Notes: a model not told the origin generated them from the letters alone. Counted from the first letter of the stretch, positions 29,730-40,174 are shown. The stretch: DNA of 64,000 nt from Leishmania mexicana MHOM/GT/2001/U1103 (GCF_000234665.1 NC_018305.1:60827-124826), one strand, 5' to 3'. Made by a program: numbers and translations.

Positions 29730-32219
29730 ATGGGTGCCGCCCTACGCAAGGAAGCGTCCGAGTACTTCACGGCGGCGCTGACGTCCGACGCCGCCGCCGC
29801 CGCCCCTGGCGAGGCGGAGTTCCTTGAAAAGGTGAACCAGTATGAGCGCGGTCTCTGCGGTGGCTCGGAGCTCTACGGCGTGGCGGAGCCGATCGCCGCC
29901 GAGGTGATGAGCAAGGCCGCCGAGACGGGGCGCGTGCGCTGGCTGCTGCGGCTGTGTAGCGAGGTCATGCGCCGGTGCGTCGAAACACCCTACGGCGTAG
30001 ATGCCAGCACGCCGGCGGTGCTGCACCTCGCGGAGGTGCTGCTGCGCCACATCCTGCGGCTGACGAAGGGACGGTCCGCGGAGCTCGTCGGTGTCCTGGA
30101 GGCGGCCGGGTCATGTGGTGAGACGGCGCTGTTCGACGGTGCGCCGTGTGAGGAGGACACCGCCGCGCTGCTGTGCCGTACGGCATTTTCTTTCTTGGTG
30201 AACGTGCCGCTTGACTCGGCGACGGTGGCGACGCACCTGGAAGTTCTGCGACTACTGCTGACAATGACGTCGTCGGCGCTGCACCACGGCACGGACTTTC
30301 AGGAGGACACCATGGACCTCTTCACGGAGCTGATGATGTCGTCGCCGCTGCTGGGCGACTGCCTTGCCGTGCTGCTCCAGACCGTTGTCTCGTGGGGACG
30401 GCCAAGCTGGGCGGCGCAGTCGCCGGCGCTCCACCATGAAGGGCGTCAGCCCTCTTTTCGGAACTTGTTCAACATCTTCAGCACCACCGTCCCGGCGCCC
30501 CGGCACGCGAGCGACAAGGCCGCGTATGTGCTTGACGTGCCGAGCTCGGCCACGGTCAAGGTCTCCGCCGCCGCCGCCAGTGGCGCTGGTGGGCCTAGCG
30601 CGCTGAAGACCGGCGCACTCCCCAAGGACCCTGCCGCGGTGCTGGTAAACAGCTGTAGCTGCTGGGAGCAGGTGGGCCGCCACGCGACGGCGCTGCTGTG
30701 CGTGCTGGTCGTTCACCAAAAGGGCGGTGGCCGGAGCCCGGCCCTTGAGTACGTGACGGCGACACGGGACGGAAGCCCGGTGTCCTTCGTCGCCCTGCTC
30801 TCGACCATCCAGTGGCAGCTGACAAGCTTCCCGGCGCTGTCGATCCTGCTCTATGTGCTGCTCCACGACCATTACGAGTTCCTGCACACGGTGCTGACCG
30901 AGGATGCTGCCCTGCTCGTCTCGACGCTGCAACAGCTGCTGGAGATGACAAACCAGACGTGCAGGGTCACGACGCGGCTGGCCACGACCACAGCTGCCGA
31001 TGCAGCAGACGACGTGCTGCAGAATGCCGTGCTGGGGCGCATCATCTTCCAGCTCCGCATCTTCTCGTACCCCTTCATCAACTTCATGTCGAGTACGCTG
31101 CTGCTGCTCGTCTCGCAGGACCGCGTTGTGAACCGGCTGCTGTGCAACACGCCGTGCCTTGGCAGGCACGTGCTGGCGCGCTACGACGCGAGCGCCTCTG
31201 TCGGTGCGCTTGCCGTCGTGGTACTCTCGTGTGGCATCATCAAGGGACTGAACGAGCGCAACGAGGCGCTCGTCGCCGTGTTTGCCCCGTGCCTTGTGAA
31301 CCTCGCCCCGTTCTTGCACGACATGGACACGTACACGGCGCAGCGCGTGTGTGCGCTACTGACAACGGCGCTGAAGAAGATACGTCGCACGAGCGCACTC
31401 TTGACGGAGTCTACGGCGGCGGCAGAGGGCGGCGACCCGCCGGCCGCAGCGCCGGTCGGCGTGGGCAGCTCCATGAGCAGCGTCAGCGGCGGCATCACTG
31501 CGGCGGCGACGTCCGCCGAGGATGCCCGGGCGGTGGAACAGATCCTCGCCATGTACGTACGTCAGCTGCGCATCATTGTGGAAGGCGTCGAGGCGCTGCT
31601 GCGCGGTGCCGACCGACACAACGAGCATCTTATCTACGAGCTGCTCTACGTCCGCAGCCGCATCATCGACGACGTCGACACCGCCGTCGAAGCGCAGCAC
31701 CCGTACGCTCAGGCAACAAAACAGTTGCTCGCGAACCTGGCGGACATGATCAAGAACTGCGAAGCGGACATCGCCAGCTCCAACCAGGCGCAGAGCCCGC
31801 AGGAGATCTTGGCGATCCTGCGGCGTGGCCAGCAGCAGCAGCAGCAGCACGGCCAAAGCCAGAGCAGCAGCGTCAGCGGCAGCAATGGCAAGGACGTGAG
31901 CGGCGGCGGCGACGATGACGCGGACAGCGAAGACCGTCGCAACGGCAACAACTCCGGCGGCGGCGACCGCAAGGACGTTAGCTTATCAAGGGCCGGCAGC
32001 GTGATGTCTGCAGCGGCAGTGGAGGCAAGCATCACCGCAGACGCGATGGCGGGCTCAGATGGCGTCTCCGTCGATCTGGTGTACAGCTACGAGGAGTTAC
32101 CGCACAGCTACGACTTCTTTGGGCCGTTTTTGTGGGCGACGCTGCTGAGCGCTGGCCAGCTGCCCGGTGGGGCGCTGTGGTGCCGCCACAGCAGCGAGCT
32201 TCCGCTATTTCCGCATTGA
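29730..32219 (+). CDS. DYM: Dymeclin-family protein
   Basis: An 829-residue protein from the ATG at 29730. The start MGAALRK has a Gly at position 2, fitting the N-myristoylation of dymeclin. Helical blocks follow the dymeclin order: THLEVLRLLLTM, CLAVLLQTVV, LLYVLLHDHYEFLHTVL, SSTLLLLVSQDRVVNRLL, SVGALAVVVL, and AQRVCALLTTALKKI, and the C-terminal EELPHSYDFFGPFLW resembles the family's conserved end. Dymeclin is a Golgi-associated peripheral protein whose loss disturbs Golgi organisation in animals. A poly-Gln and Ser/Gly/Asp-rich insert lies at about 700-755, between the last helical block and the C-terminal motif. Human dymeclin has 669 residues; the inserts explain the difference. Confidence 0.82.
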   Translation: MGAALRKEASEYFTAALTSDAAAAAPGEAEFLEKVNQYERGLCGGSELYGVAEPIAAEVMSKAAETGRVRWLLRLCSEVMRRCVETPYGVDASTPAVLHLAEVLLRHILRLTKGRSAELVGVLEAAGSCGETALFDGAPCEEDTAALLCRTAFSFLVNVPLDSATVATHLEVLRLLLTMTSSALHHGTDFQEDTMDLFTELMMSSPLLGDCLAVLLQTVVSWGRPSWAAQSPALHHEGRQPSFRNLFNIFSTTVPAPRHASDKAAYVLDVPSSATVKVSAAAASGAGGPSALKTGALPKDPAAVLVNSCSCWEQVGRHATALLCVLVVHQKGGGRSPALEYVTATRDGSPVSFVALLSTIQWQLTSFPALSILLYVLLHDHYEFLHTVLTEDAALLVSTLQQLLEMTNQTCRVTTRLATTTAADAADDVLQNAVLGRIIFQLRIFSYPFINFMSSTLLLLVSQDRVVNRLLCNTPCLGRHVLARYDASASVGALAVVVLSCGIIKGLNERNEALVAVFAPCLVNLAPFLHDMDTYTAQRVCALLTTALKKIRRTSALLTESTAAAEGGDPPAAAPVGVGSSMSSVSGGITAAATSAEDARAVEQILAMYVRQLRIIVEGVEALLRGADRHNEHLIYELLYVRSRIIDDVDTAVEAQHPYAQATKQLLANLADMIKNCEADIASSNQAQSPQEILAILRRGQQQQQQHGQSQSSSVSGSNGKDVSGGGDDDADSEDRRNGNNSGGGDRKDVSLSRAGSVMSAAAVEASITADAMAGSDGVSVDLVYSYEELPHSYDFFGPFLWATLLSAGQLPGGALWCRHSSELPLFPH

Positions 32220-32595
32220 TGCAGGGGAAGGGGTGGAGGGTGGGGCGTGCAGTGCCCGGTCATCCAACCCCACGGCACACGTGTGCGTGTGTGTGCGTAT
32301 GTCGACGACCGCGGCAAGACAGTCCTCCTCCGCTTAGCTCCTGCCACGCCTCTTCAACGCTCGCCCCCCCCCTCCTCCCTCCTCTACATCGGTGATGCAA
32401 AGTGGAGGGGGAGGGAGGGGGGCAAAAGCCGCATCGCACGCGCACGATGCCACTCCCGCGATGAATATTGGGCTCATCCCTGTGTGAGCGGGAGTGCGTG
32501 GCCGTGTGCGCGTCTGGGATGGCAGGGGGGTGGGTAGGGGGCTGTTCGCGCGCGCGCCGGGTGGCGAAAGGCGGGGCGGGGCGAAGTTCCGGCGA

Positions 32596-32626
<31 letters not shown>

Positions 32627-33066
32627 TGTCTGAGGTGCTGCGCACGCCGCCCGCAGCGACTCTTCCCTGCGTTGCTTTCATCTTGTACTCACTATCCAAA
32701 CCGCAGCAGCGCCAAGACAGCAGCAGCGGACGGGGAACGAGAAGGGGGAGTGGGGACGATCTGTGGAACGCAGGCGCGCACGTGTGACGGTACACAGATG
32801 GGGTATCACATCTTCATCTCAGTCTCTCATGGAGCGTGCGTGTGTGCGTGTGCGTGTGCGTGTACCCACCCCCTCATGAACTCTGCCGTGTGCATGCTTC
32901 CTTCACAGCAACAGCAAGGTGGTGTCGTCTTGCCAGACGGACGGTACAGGTGCGCTGCCGCCTCCACCTCTCCCCCTCTCCCTCTTGCTTCTCTTCCTAC
33001 TCTGTACCTCTCATGGATGCACAGGCAGACCCCCAACGCATACACGCACGTGCACGTAGGGCCCCG
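32220..33066. other. Intergenic with (TG)n and the splice tract for the coiled-coil gene
   Basis: (TG)n at about 32603-32629 and TG-rich DNA at 32834-32862. An uninterrupted pyrimidine tract at about 32963-33012 runs up to an ATG at 33013, and its first AG comes only after that ATG. Confidence 0.6.
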
Positions 33067-35535
33067 ATGCAGCGTTCACCACGGCCACAGCCAACGCGGC
33101 TGTCACCGTACTTCTTCCAGCAAGTTGTCTCTCACGTCCCACACGCCGCAGCCCGTGCGGGTGATGGCGCAGAAGTCGGATTGAGCGACGGCCTTCAACC
33201 GCAGGGCAGCGACCCACTGCACTCAGAAGCCGCGGCAGCAGATCCCGACACCGCGGTTGCGTGCTCGCCCTCCGTATCGCCACCGCCTTTGATGTCCGCA
33301 CTCGGCGCCAACGCTTGCGTGCTCGACATCAACGCTGACGCACGTGCGCCGGTCACAGCCCGCGCGGACGCGGGTGCGCCGGTGCGCGTGACGAGCGACG
33401 CGGCAACTGACACAGTGATGTGGGAGCGCTTCACTCCAGCCTCGTTCCGGCAGAGCTTCGAGGCTTTTATAAGGGCGGAGAGCGCGCAGACGGAGTCGCT
33501 ACGCCGTGCGGTGGAGGTGGCTTGGCGCGATGTGGGGCAGATGCAGCAACGTAATGCGGTGCGTCGCGCCACCTTGTCAGACATCCTTGCCGACCCCGGC
33601 GCGGCATGGCGGGAGGAGGTGCGGAAAACTGTCTACTGGCAGGAGGCGGACATTGTGCAGCGCTACGGATTTGATGTGGTCATGGACGAGGATGGCAAGG
33701 CTGGGGGAGGCGAGGCCGAGCAGGCGGGCAGGGGGGAGCGCATCACGCTTGACTTCTCCGTTGTCCGCGACCGTGTCCGTGCAGAGCGAGGCGGCGGCAG
33801 CGGCAGCAGCGGCGACGATGATGAGGCTCATGGCATCGAGGACGCCATCAGTGGGCCCATGCCGTCCCCTCAGCAAGAGCGGGAGCACCAGCCGATGGCA
33901 GCAAGTCTGGGCACACAAATGGCGGCCGCCGATCCGCTCATGAGCAACCCACAGGCAAAGGCGGAGGTCGACCTACTCGACCCCTGCGCACGCGCGCACT
34001 TCCTGCGTCGCATCTTCGCACCGCTGCAGAGGATGCGGGACTCGTTGCCCAAGTGGACGGCGCTCCTGCTGCATGACGTCCGCAATGTCCAGAAGGCCGC
34101 GTTGCCAAGCCTCGAGAAGCGCGTCCAAGATTTGGTGCTCTTCAAGGTGCCACTGCATCGGCCCTTCCTCGATGCACGGGTGGCACTGCAGTCGTGCGTG
34201 CAGCAGAGGCGCGTCGCGCCGGATGCGGAGGTGGCGCAGGTGCCGGCGTATCGGCAGCTGGAGCAACATGGGAACCTTTGGGTAAATTTTGTGCAGGCGC
34301 ACGAGTCGGCGGCGGCGGCGGTGGCCGCAGCGGTGGAGGCGGAGAGGTTGACCCGTGTGGGCGGTCCGGTGCCGACGACGGACTTCTCCGAGGACGAGGT
34401 CACCGACCTGGCGAAGCGGTGGGCCACCGCCGAAGCGCTGTGGACGCTGCTCCTCGAAGAGCTGGACACGTGCAAGTGCTTCTTCGCCGACGCCATCCAG
34501 TGCAGCAACACCGTCCACGAGGGTGTCACCGCGGAGATGGAGTCGCTGCAGCAGTCCGTGCAGAGCCACCACAGCCACTGCGACGCGACGGTGGCCGCCT
34601 TGAAGTCCGACGCGGAGGCGTGCGCGGAGCTGCTGAGCCGCAATGGGCAGCGCATTGTGACGGCGGTGGAGGAGATGGAGAAGACCTTCATCTCAGAGCG
34701 GGATCGACTGCAACAGTCCATCGCGCAGGGCGAGGCACTCTTGACGCGGCTGGAGGGGCAGCAGGAGAAGAGCGCGCGCCGCGTGCGGGAGGCGTTGAAG
34801 GCATTCTTCACGGAGCAGCTCCAGTATGAAGAGGCTTCGCAGGCGCTGATGCAGGACCATCTCAGCTTGACGCACCTGGAGGCAAGCCACGGGGAGCTGC
34901 GCCAGGCGGTCCAGCTGCGTTACGATGCCGCGCTGGATAGCAGAAAGAACGCCACGGCCCTCTTGCAGCTGCTGGCCGACGGCAACACGGCGGTGCGAAA
35001 GCTCTTCGACGCCTGCGAGGCGCACTGTCGTCGCATCGAAACAGAGAATCATTTTATGCAGTGCCGGCTGGTGGATCAGTGCACGTTGGCGCTGCAGCAG
35101 CGTTGTCGCTGTGTGCATGCGATGGCGGCGCTGTACGAGCAACGCTACGCCGATCTCGAGGCCCGCTCAGGCGACTCGTGGCAACGGCAGTTCCTGCTCT
35201 CCGGCGAACGTGACTGGGCTGTGGCGAACCTCAGTGACGTGCGCGCGGAGCTCGTGCAGCTGGAGCAAGACTGGCGCAAGGTGAGCGCTCTTCGAGAGGA
35301 GCTGGAGCTGGAGCCGGCCCAACTCAATACGCACGTGCTCACGCCCGAGTGGCAGCGACTCCTGTCGACACTGCGTAACCTCGACGCCCCTCCCTCGCTG
35401 CAGCGACGGCTGCCGACACTGCGGGCCCATGCCGCGGAGTTGGTGCGACCGGCGGCGGGCTGTGGCCAGCAGGCGGTGCGCCACCTCCTCCGCGACGCAG
35501 CGGCGGCACAGGCGTCGGTCTTACCCGCGCCGTAA
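33067..35535 (+). CDS. Large coiled-coil protein, unrecognised (possible cytoskeletal/flagellar)
   Basis: An 822-residue protein from the ATG at 33067. An in-frame ATG at 33013 lies before the first AG after the pyrimidine tract (33024-33025), so it should be removed by splicing; if not, the protein has 18 more residues. Residues about 1-120 are Pro/Ala-rich; 120-200 contain a conserved-looking block (MWERFTPASFRQSFEAF, IVQRYGFDVVMDEDG). From about 300 onward the chain is almost all heptad-like helix, with few Gly/Pro. The plan of a long helical rod with C-terminal LFDACEAHCRR and LYEQRYADLE blocks loosely recalls paraflagellar-rod proteins, but no decisive motif was found. Confidence 0.7.
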   Translation: MQRSPRPQPTRLSPYFFQQVVSHVPHAAARAGDGAEVGLSDGLQPQGSDPLHSEAAAADPDTAVACSPSVSPPPLMSALGANACVLDINADARAPVTARADAGAPVRVTSDAATDTVMWERFTPASFRQSFEAFIRAESAQTESLRRAVEVAWRDVGQMQQRNAVRRATLSDILADPGAAWREEVRKTVYWQEADIVQRYGFDVVMDEDGKAGGGEAEQAGRGERITLDFSVVRDRVRAERGGGSGSSGDDDEAHGIEDAISGPMPSPQQEREHQPMAASLGTQMAAADPLMSNPQAKAEVDLLDPCARAHFLRRIFAPLQRMRDSLPKWTALLLHDVRNVQKAALPSLEKRVQDLVLFKVPLHRPFLDARVALQSCVQQRRVAPDAEVAQVPAYRQLEQHGNLWVNFVQAHESAAAAVAAAVEAERLTRVGGPVPTTDFSEDEVTDLAKRWATAEALWTLLLEELDTCKCFFADAIQCSNTVHEGVTAEMESLQQSVQSHHSHCDATVAALKSDAEACAELLSRNGQRIVTAVEEMEKTFISERDRLQQSIAQGEALLTRLEGQQEKSARRVREALKAFFTEQLQYEEASQALMQDHLSLTHLEASHGELRQAVQLRYDAALDSRKNATALLQLLADGNTAVRKLFDACEAHCRRIETENHFMQCRLVDQCTLALQQRCRCVHAMAALYEQRYADLEARSGDSWQRQFLLSGERDWAVANLSDVRAELVQLEQDWRKVSALREELELEPAQLNTHVLTPEWQRLLSTLRNLDAPPSLQRRLPTLRAHAAELVRPAAGCGQQAVRHLLRDAAAAQASVLPAP

Positions 35536-36301
35536 CCATGCGCAAGGTCATGAGGGAGATAAGGGCGTGGCAGCGGTGAGGAGAGCGGCGTGCGCCTCCC
35601 CCTTCCTCCCACCGAGAGCCCCATCCCCTCTGTGACGGCCCGGCCGCTGGTCTCTATCTCTGTCGCGCGCCCATGGTGTGTGGGCGCGTGTACGTGTTTT
35701 GTGTCTCCCGTCTGTGTGGAGTGTGTGGGGGGTTGGGGGGAGGGGGGCAGCTCGCGCTGGTCGATGTACACTACACCCGTCCTCCCCACCACCACCACCA
35801 CCACCACCACACACACACCTTCGTTGCGCTGATACTCTGTGGAACGAAACGTGTATGTATGCATAACCGCCGCCGCCGCCGCCCCCTCGACACAACTAAG
35901 CCGGCTTGCCAGTCTAGCCGACACTCCTCCCCCTTCCAAGCCCACCCAGCCGCCGTCGCTTGAGGGCAAGAGCGAGGGGGTGCGCTCAAGCTCAAGAGCT
36001 CGAAAAGGGAGCGGGGTGGGGGACGGACCCAAGAGACAGTGGTGCAGCGATAACTCATGCAGCGGCTGGATCAGTGACGCGCTCCGCAGGTGCAGGCCCG
36101 ACACACGCACACAGACAGACAGCAACAGCAACGAACGTGTACTCGCCCCTTCCACAGCTGTGACGATGATGGCCGTCGTTCTTTGCCTACTTTCCGCTCC
36201 CTCGCGCACCGCTCTCCTGCGACGCCGCATCAATGCGCACACACGTCACAGCCGCCTCACCCCTCTCACCCCTCACCCCAATCCGCACCGCCCTCGGTGA
36301 G
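35536..36301. other. Intergenic with (CAC)n and splice tract
   Basis: (CAC)n at about 35787-35812. A pyrimidine-rich tract at about 36250-36296 ends in AG at 36299-36300, directly before the ATG at 36302. No gene seen. Confidence 0.55.
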
Positions 36302-37963
36302 ATGAAACTCCCTCTGACGCTGCATCCTGCGAACCACCTCGCTGTCCAGTGCCTTCTCCTCCATGCCGCACTCAGCTCAGACAGCGTCAGCGGCTTCACC
36401 ATGGACTACGCCCAGCACGAGCAGTACAACATGGCCGCCAGTATCGCACGACTGCGCACGCGCTACAACTGGGAAGGGCGGTTCGGCCCGCGTCATATAG
36501 TACGGCTGTCGCACTGCTGGGAGGGACTACTGCGCCCACCAGCAGCGACTGCTGCCACCTCCGTGACCGGCCGCAGTGTTGCTCAGTCGACGACGGTAGC
36601 GGCAACGACAGGGGCCCCGGTAAATCGCGTTGACGCGCCGTCGTCGGCACTCGAGACAACGCAGCAGCAGCAGCCGGCAGATGGCGATCGCGCTCTGGCC
36701 TTTACGGCTCCCGCCCGACTCATCGCGCTTTACGCCCCTCCCGTCCTCCTTCGCGGGCTGCAACGGCGTATCCACGACATGGTCAGCTACGACGCCGCCG
36801 TGCACCACGCATCGCTGCTGCTGCAACTACTCGCTCCATACGGCGTCCACGTCGCCTTGACCGGCGCCACGCGGCGCGGCTGCCCATTCTCCCTCCAAGC
36901 GGAGTACCTTCTTTGCCTCACGGAGGCGGAGACGCGCGAGGTGGAGGCGGTGCACCCAGACGGCGCTGGTGGGGTGGAGGAGAGCGACAGGGGCGCAGCT
37001 GAGCATGCCGTCATCGACGACGGCGACGGCGCCAGTGGCAGCGGTGCGTCCGCAGTGAGCACGGCGGCCACTGCCGTTACCGGTCCTCCGATGCGTGAGG
37101 CACCGTGCTCCACGGTGCGGGCAGCGAAGCAGCAGCGGCGCGTAAGGGCGGTGATGCAGCGTGATGCGCTGATGCTGCGTCCGCCGTCACTACCGTCTGC
37201 GGCGTCGCGGGCGGCCGCAGCCGGTGTTCCCAGGGAAGAGGCTGGCGGCGGCACCGGGCACCATCGCCAGGAAGGCATCCGTGGACGTCTCAGGGGATCG
37301 CTGCGACGACGCCATTGCGACCGGCACCGTGCCTTCTCATCGGTCGACGACGTAAGCCCGCAGGTTTCGTACCGCGTGCAACGTGCGCTAGCGAGCCTTG
37401 TCCGGTGCGGCTACATCGTGTCCGCCGCCCAGCCGTTCCCGCCATCGCAGTCGTGTCTCGAGGCACGCACGGCGATACGTTTGACAGCGCGCTATGACCC
37501 GCACTTGCCAACGCAGGTGCCACCGCGCGCATGCACCGACCCCGCCGTGCTCCGGCGCCTGCAGCTGCACCAGCTCGTTCTGCACCTTTGCCCGTGGCAT
37601 GCGCTTGCCGCGCGGCAGCTGTTCCTAACGGGGCCGGCTGATTATACCACCCACGTGACGCTGCAGGCACTCGATCACGGCGTGAACGTGAACATGAACG
37701 GCGTCTTCGTGTTTGGGGAAGCCTGCGCGGCGAGCGGTGATGGCGGAGTGGGCAGCACAACCCCCGTCATCGCCGCCACGGCTGCGAGCGAGGCTCATCC
37801 TGGTTCCTTGGCAACAGCGCATCACGAGGGCCAGCCGCAGCGCCGCAGCGACCTTGTCGAGCAGCTGATCCTGCAGGACGAGGAGGACCTTGTGTCACTG
37901 GCGGGTCTGCCGCGTGTTGACCCGATGCTGCGCGGCCTCTACTGCCAGCAGAATCATCTGTGA
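36302..37963 (+). CDS. Degenerate family-X DNA polymerase-like protein (probable pseudoenzyme)
   Basis: A 553-residue protein from the ATG at 36302. Residues about 186-193 read LTGATRRG, matching the pol-beta superfamily palm motif (G-S/G-x-R-R-G), but the following catalytic D-x-D is replaced by an AEYL-type sequence (about 200). A Ser/Ala/Gly/Arg-rich insert of roughly 120 residues follows. Near the C-terminus, QLVLHLCPWHALAARQLFLTG (about 424-444) and then HVTLQALDHGVNVNMNGVF match the third palm strand, the F-x-G-T/S thumb motif and the ...AL--G--LN--G-F motif of family X; the third carboxylate is also absent (Q/L in its place). I therefore infer a catalytically dead relative of DNA polymerase beta/lambda. 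Its role is unknown. Confidence 0.55.
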   Translation: MKLPLTLHPANHLAVQCLLLHAALSSDSVSGFTMDYAQHEQYNMAASIARLRTRYNWEGRFGPRHIVRLSHCWEGLLRPPAATAATSVTGRSVAQSTTVAATTGAPVNRVDAPSSALETTQQQQPADGDRALAFTAPARLIALYAPPVLLRGLQRRIHDMVSYDAAVHHASLLLQLLAPYGVHVALTGATRRGCPFSLQAEYLLCLTEAETREVEAVHPDGAGGVEESDRGAAEHAVIDDGDGASGSGASAVSTAATAVTGPPMREAPCSTVRAAKQQRRVRAVMQRDALMLRPPSLPSAASRAAAAGVPREEAGGGTGHHRQEGIRGRLRGSLRRRHCDRHRAFSSVDDVSPQVSYRVQRALASLVRCGYIVSAAQPFPPSQSCLEARTAIRLTARYDPHLPTQVPPRACTDPAVLRRLQLHQLVLHLCPWHALAARQLFLTGPADYTTHVTLQALDHGVNVNMNGVFVFGEACAASGDGGVGSTTPVIAATAASEAHPGSLATAHHEGQPQRRSDLVEQLILQDEEDLVSLAGLPRVDPMLRGLYCQQNHL

Positions 37964-38662
37964 GGTGGTCTGAGAAAGGACGGGTGCGGACACGCGAGGT
38001 GGATGCAGCAAGCCGGCTAAAAAACACGTCCACGCATCCCTCTGCCACCACCACCACCACCACCACATCGCTTAAGCTGCGTCGACTCGACGCTCCATGA
38101 CAACCGCTGCTACTTCCGCTGCTCTTTTTAGGTTTCTTACATTAGGCTTGGTTGGCGGTCGCCCTCTCCCGCGTCCAGGTCGCGCGCCGGCTTCCGCCCT
38201 TCTACCAGCCATCCGCACCGAGCCCCCACCACTGTGACAGGTACATGCACGCGCACACGCGCGTGGGAAGGGGGATGGAGGCGACGCGGAGCGCAGCGAC
38301 CGCGCCCTGGACGAGTGAGATGCATACGCTCGCCGTCTACCCGCTCTCTTCGCTGACTAGGCTGGACACGACATGCCGAGGGCGCAATAGCCCCGTACCC
38401 GGCGCGCGCACTGCCACGCACGCGCCGTACTATACGCATGCACACGTGCAAGCTCCTCGCTCTGCAGCGCAACTCCCCCACCCCACCCCCAGCACACACA
38501 CACACACACACACACACCAACTCATCCCCCTCCCCCTCCCCCTACCCCCTTCTTTCATCTTTGTCGCTCTCGCGCACTACGGCGCTCCATCGGTGCCCTC
38601 GTTGATGCCGCGCCACCTGCACCACGCACTGATAGCTCATACACGCACCCACGTAGGACATC
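37964..38662. other. Intergenic with (CCA)n and (CA)n
   Basis: (CCA)n at about 38044-38066 and (CA)n at about 38494-38516, followed by a C/T-rich tract at 38526-38560 that is the likely splice signal for eS7. No gene seen. Confidence 0.6.
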
Positions 38663-39265
38663 ATGCAGCCTCACCTCCGCAAGCTCCGTAAGCTGAAGCG
38701 CGGCAAGCCCAGCGACCTCGAGGAGAGCGTCGCGAAGGCGCTGTTCGAGCTGGAGGCGTCGCACAAGACACTGCGTCAGGAGCTGCCGCGCTTCCACGTG
38801 AACACTGTGCGCGAGGTCAAGGTGCCGCGCTCGAAGAAGACCGTGCTGGTCATCTTCTACCCCCTGCGCTTTCTGATGCTGGTGCGCAAGGTCCAGCGCG
38901 CGCTCACCTCCGAGCTGGAGAAGCGCCACCCGGGCTACCTGGTGATGCTGGTTGCGCAGCGCAAGATCACGAAGCGCCCGACGGACGTGTACAAGTTGCA
39001 GAAGGTGCAGCGCTCGAAGACGAGCACGGCGGTGTTCGAGAACATTCTGAGCGACATGATCTACCCGAGCGACGTGGTGGGCCGCCGCTGGCGCTACCGC
39101 ACGGACGGGAGCAAGCTGATGAAGGTGTTCCTGGACACCCGCGACCGCAAGCGCATCGAGTCCCGCCTTCGCGCTGTGGCGTACGTGTACAAGCAGCTGA
39201 CGCACCGCCGCGTGTCGTTCGGCTTCATGTGGAACCCGAAGCTGCAGCAGGTGTCGACCCGGTAA
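38663..39265 (+). CDS. RPS7: 40S ribosomal protein eS7 (S7)
   Basis: A 200-residue protein with the full eS7 sequence plan: LEESVAKALFELE, LRQELPRFHVNTVREVKV, KKTVLVIFYPLRFL, a basic QRALTSELEKR helix, AQRKITKRP and the C-terminal YRTDGSKLMKVFLD. Length agrees with human S7 (194). eS7 sits on the 40S platform side and is needed for small-subunit maturation. Codon use is strongly biased to G/C-ending codons, stronger than its neighbours, as expected for a highly expressed gene. The ATG at 38663 is the only sensible start. Only one copy is present here, whereas I remember two tandem copies in L. major. Confidence 0.97.
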   Translation: MQPHLRKLRKLKRGKPSDLEESVAKALFELEASHKTLRQELPRFHVNTVREVKVPRSKKTVLVIFYPLRFLMLVRKVQRALTSELEKRHPGYLVMLVAQRKITKRPTDVYKLQKVQRSKTSTAVFENILSDMIYPSDVVGRRWRYRTDGSKLMKVFLDTRDRKRIESRLRAVAYVYKQLTHRRVSFGFMWNPKLQQVSTR

Positions 39266-39835
39266 GCGGTGGCAGAGGAAGCGAGCGTGTGCATCGCGCG
39301 CACCATCGTGCCAGACGCGTCTGAACAACCTCCGCCTCCCCCCGTCCGGTCCCCGTCGGCGACGCTTCGCACCACGCCGATCACCTGCCTCTCTCTCACG
39401 CACTACCGCGCCATTACTTTTCATTTTTGGAGTGAGCTTTTATTTCCTAACACGATCACCAACGCGATCACCGCCCCCTCCCCCCAGCACAGCAGGAGAA
39501 GTGCGGACGCGCTCGGCTTGCGCGTGGGCGGCGCTGCTGGGACAACCACGTGTGGGGGTGGAGTGGGAGGAAGGAGAGATGGGATGTGGGGCGACGGCAA
39601 TGGCAGCCCGTTCTACGAGCACCATCCACATCACCACCCTTCTCTCCAGCCAAGTCCGATGCCACTATTATGGACACGGACGCGTCTGTTGATGACTCCT
39701 GCCGCTCTCACCACCGCCACCAGCCACCAGCCACCAGCCGACAGCCCGTCATTCTTAGAAAGAGGTGGCGGTGGGGCGGGTCGGCTGGAGGGGGGGCACG
39801 TGATGGCTGTATGGCGTCTGCCTCTCTGTTGCTCC

Positions 39836-39867
<32 letters not shown>

Positions 39868-40174
39868 CGCAGCCATCGCACGCAGGACAGTGAAAGACAC
39901 ACGCACGCACACACGCACACACACATACGTCGCACCCTCCACAGCCCTCCTCCCCCCTCTCTCTCCCTCTCTTTCCCTCTGTCCGTCTGACGGTGGCGCT
40001 CCACCTTCGCCGCATCTGTTTGGCCCAACAAGTCACTCTCGGCTGCCACAAGTACAGCAACTACTGCTGCCGCCTACGTCCGCAGCCCTCTGTGCGCACG
40101 CGTGTGGTCCGTGCCGACGTGGTACCCTCCCAAACCCTGGCTGCCGCTGCTGCGTTGTGTCAGCGCAACGGAAA
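39266..40174. other. Intergenic with (TG)n
   Basis: (TG)n at about 39840-39868, C-rich tracts at about 39945-39980, and a T/G-rich pyrimidine-purine mix ending with CAG at 40160-40162. An open + strand frame extends through it, but it is repeat-coded. Confidence 0.55.

Noticed and set aside
30252..31319. 355-codon minus-strand frame antisense to dymeclin
   Set aside because: Same GC3 shadow effect; Arg/Gln/His-rich and without a domain, while the sense frame has clear dymeclin blocks.
39269..40174. 302-residue N-terminal extension of BRAP2
   Set aside because: Runs through (TG)n and C-rich tracts upstream of the likely splice acceptor; starts with a non-ATG codon.
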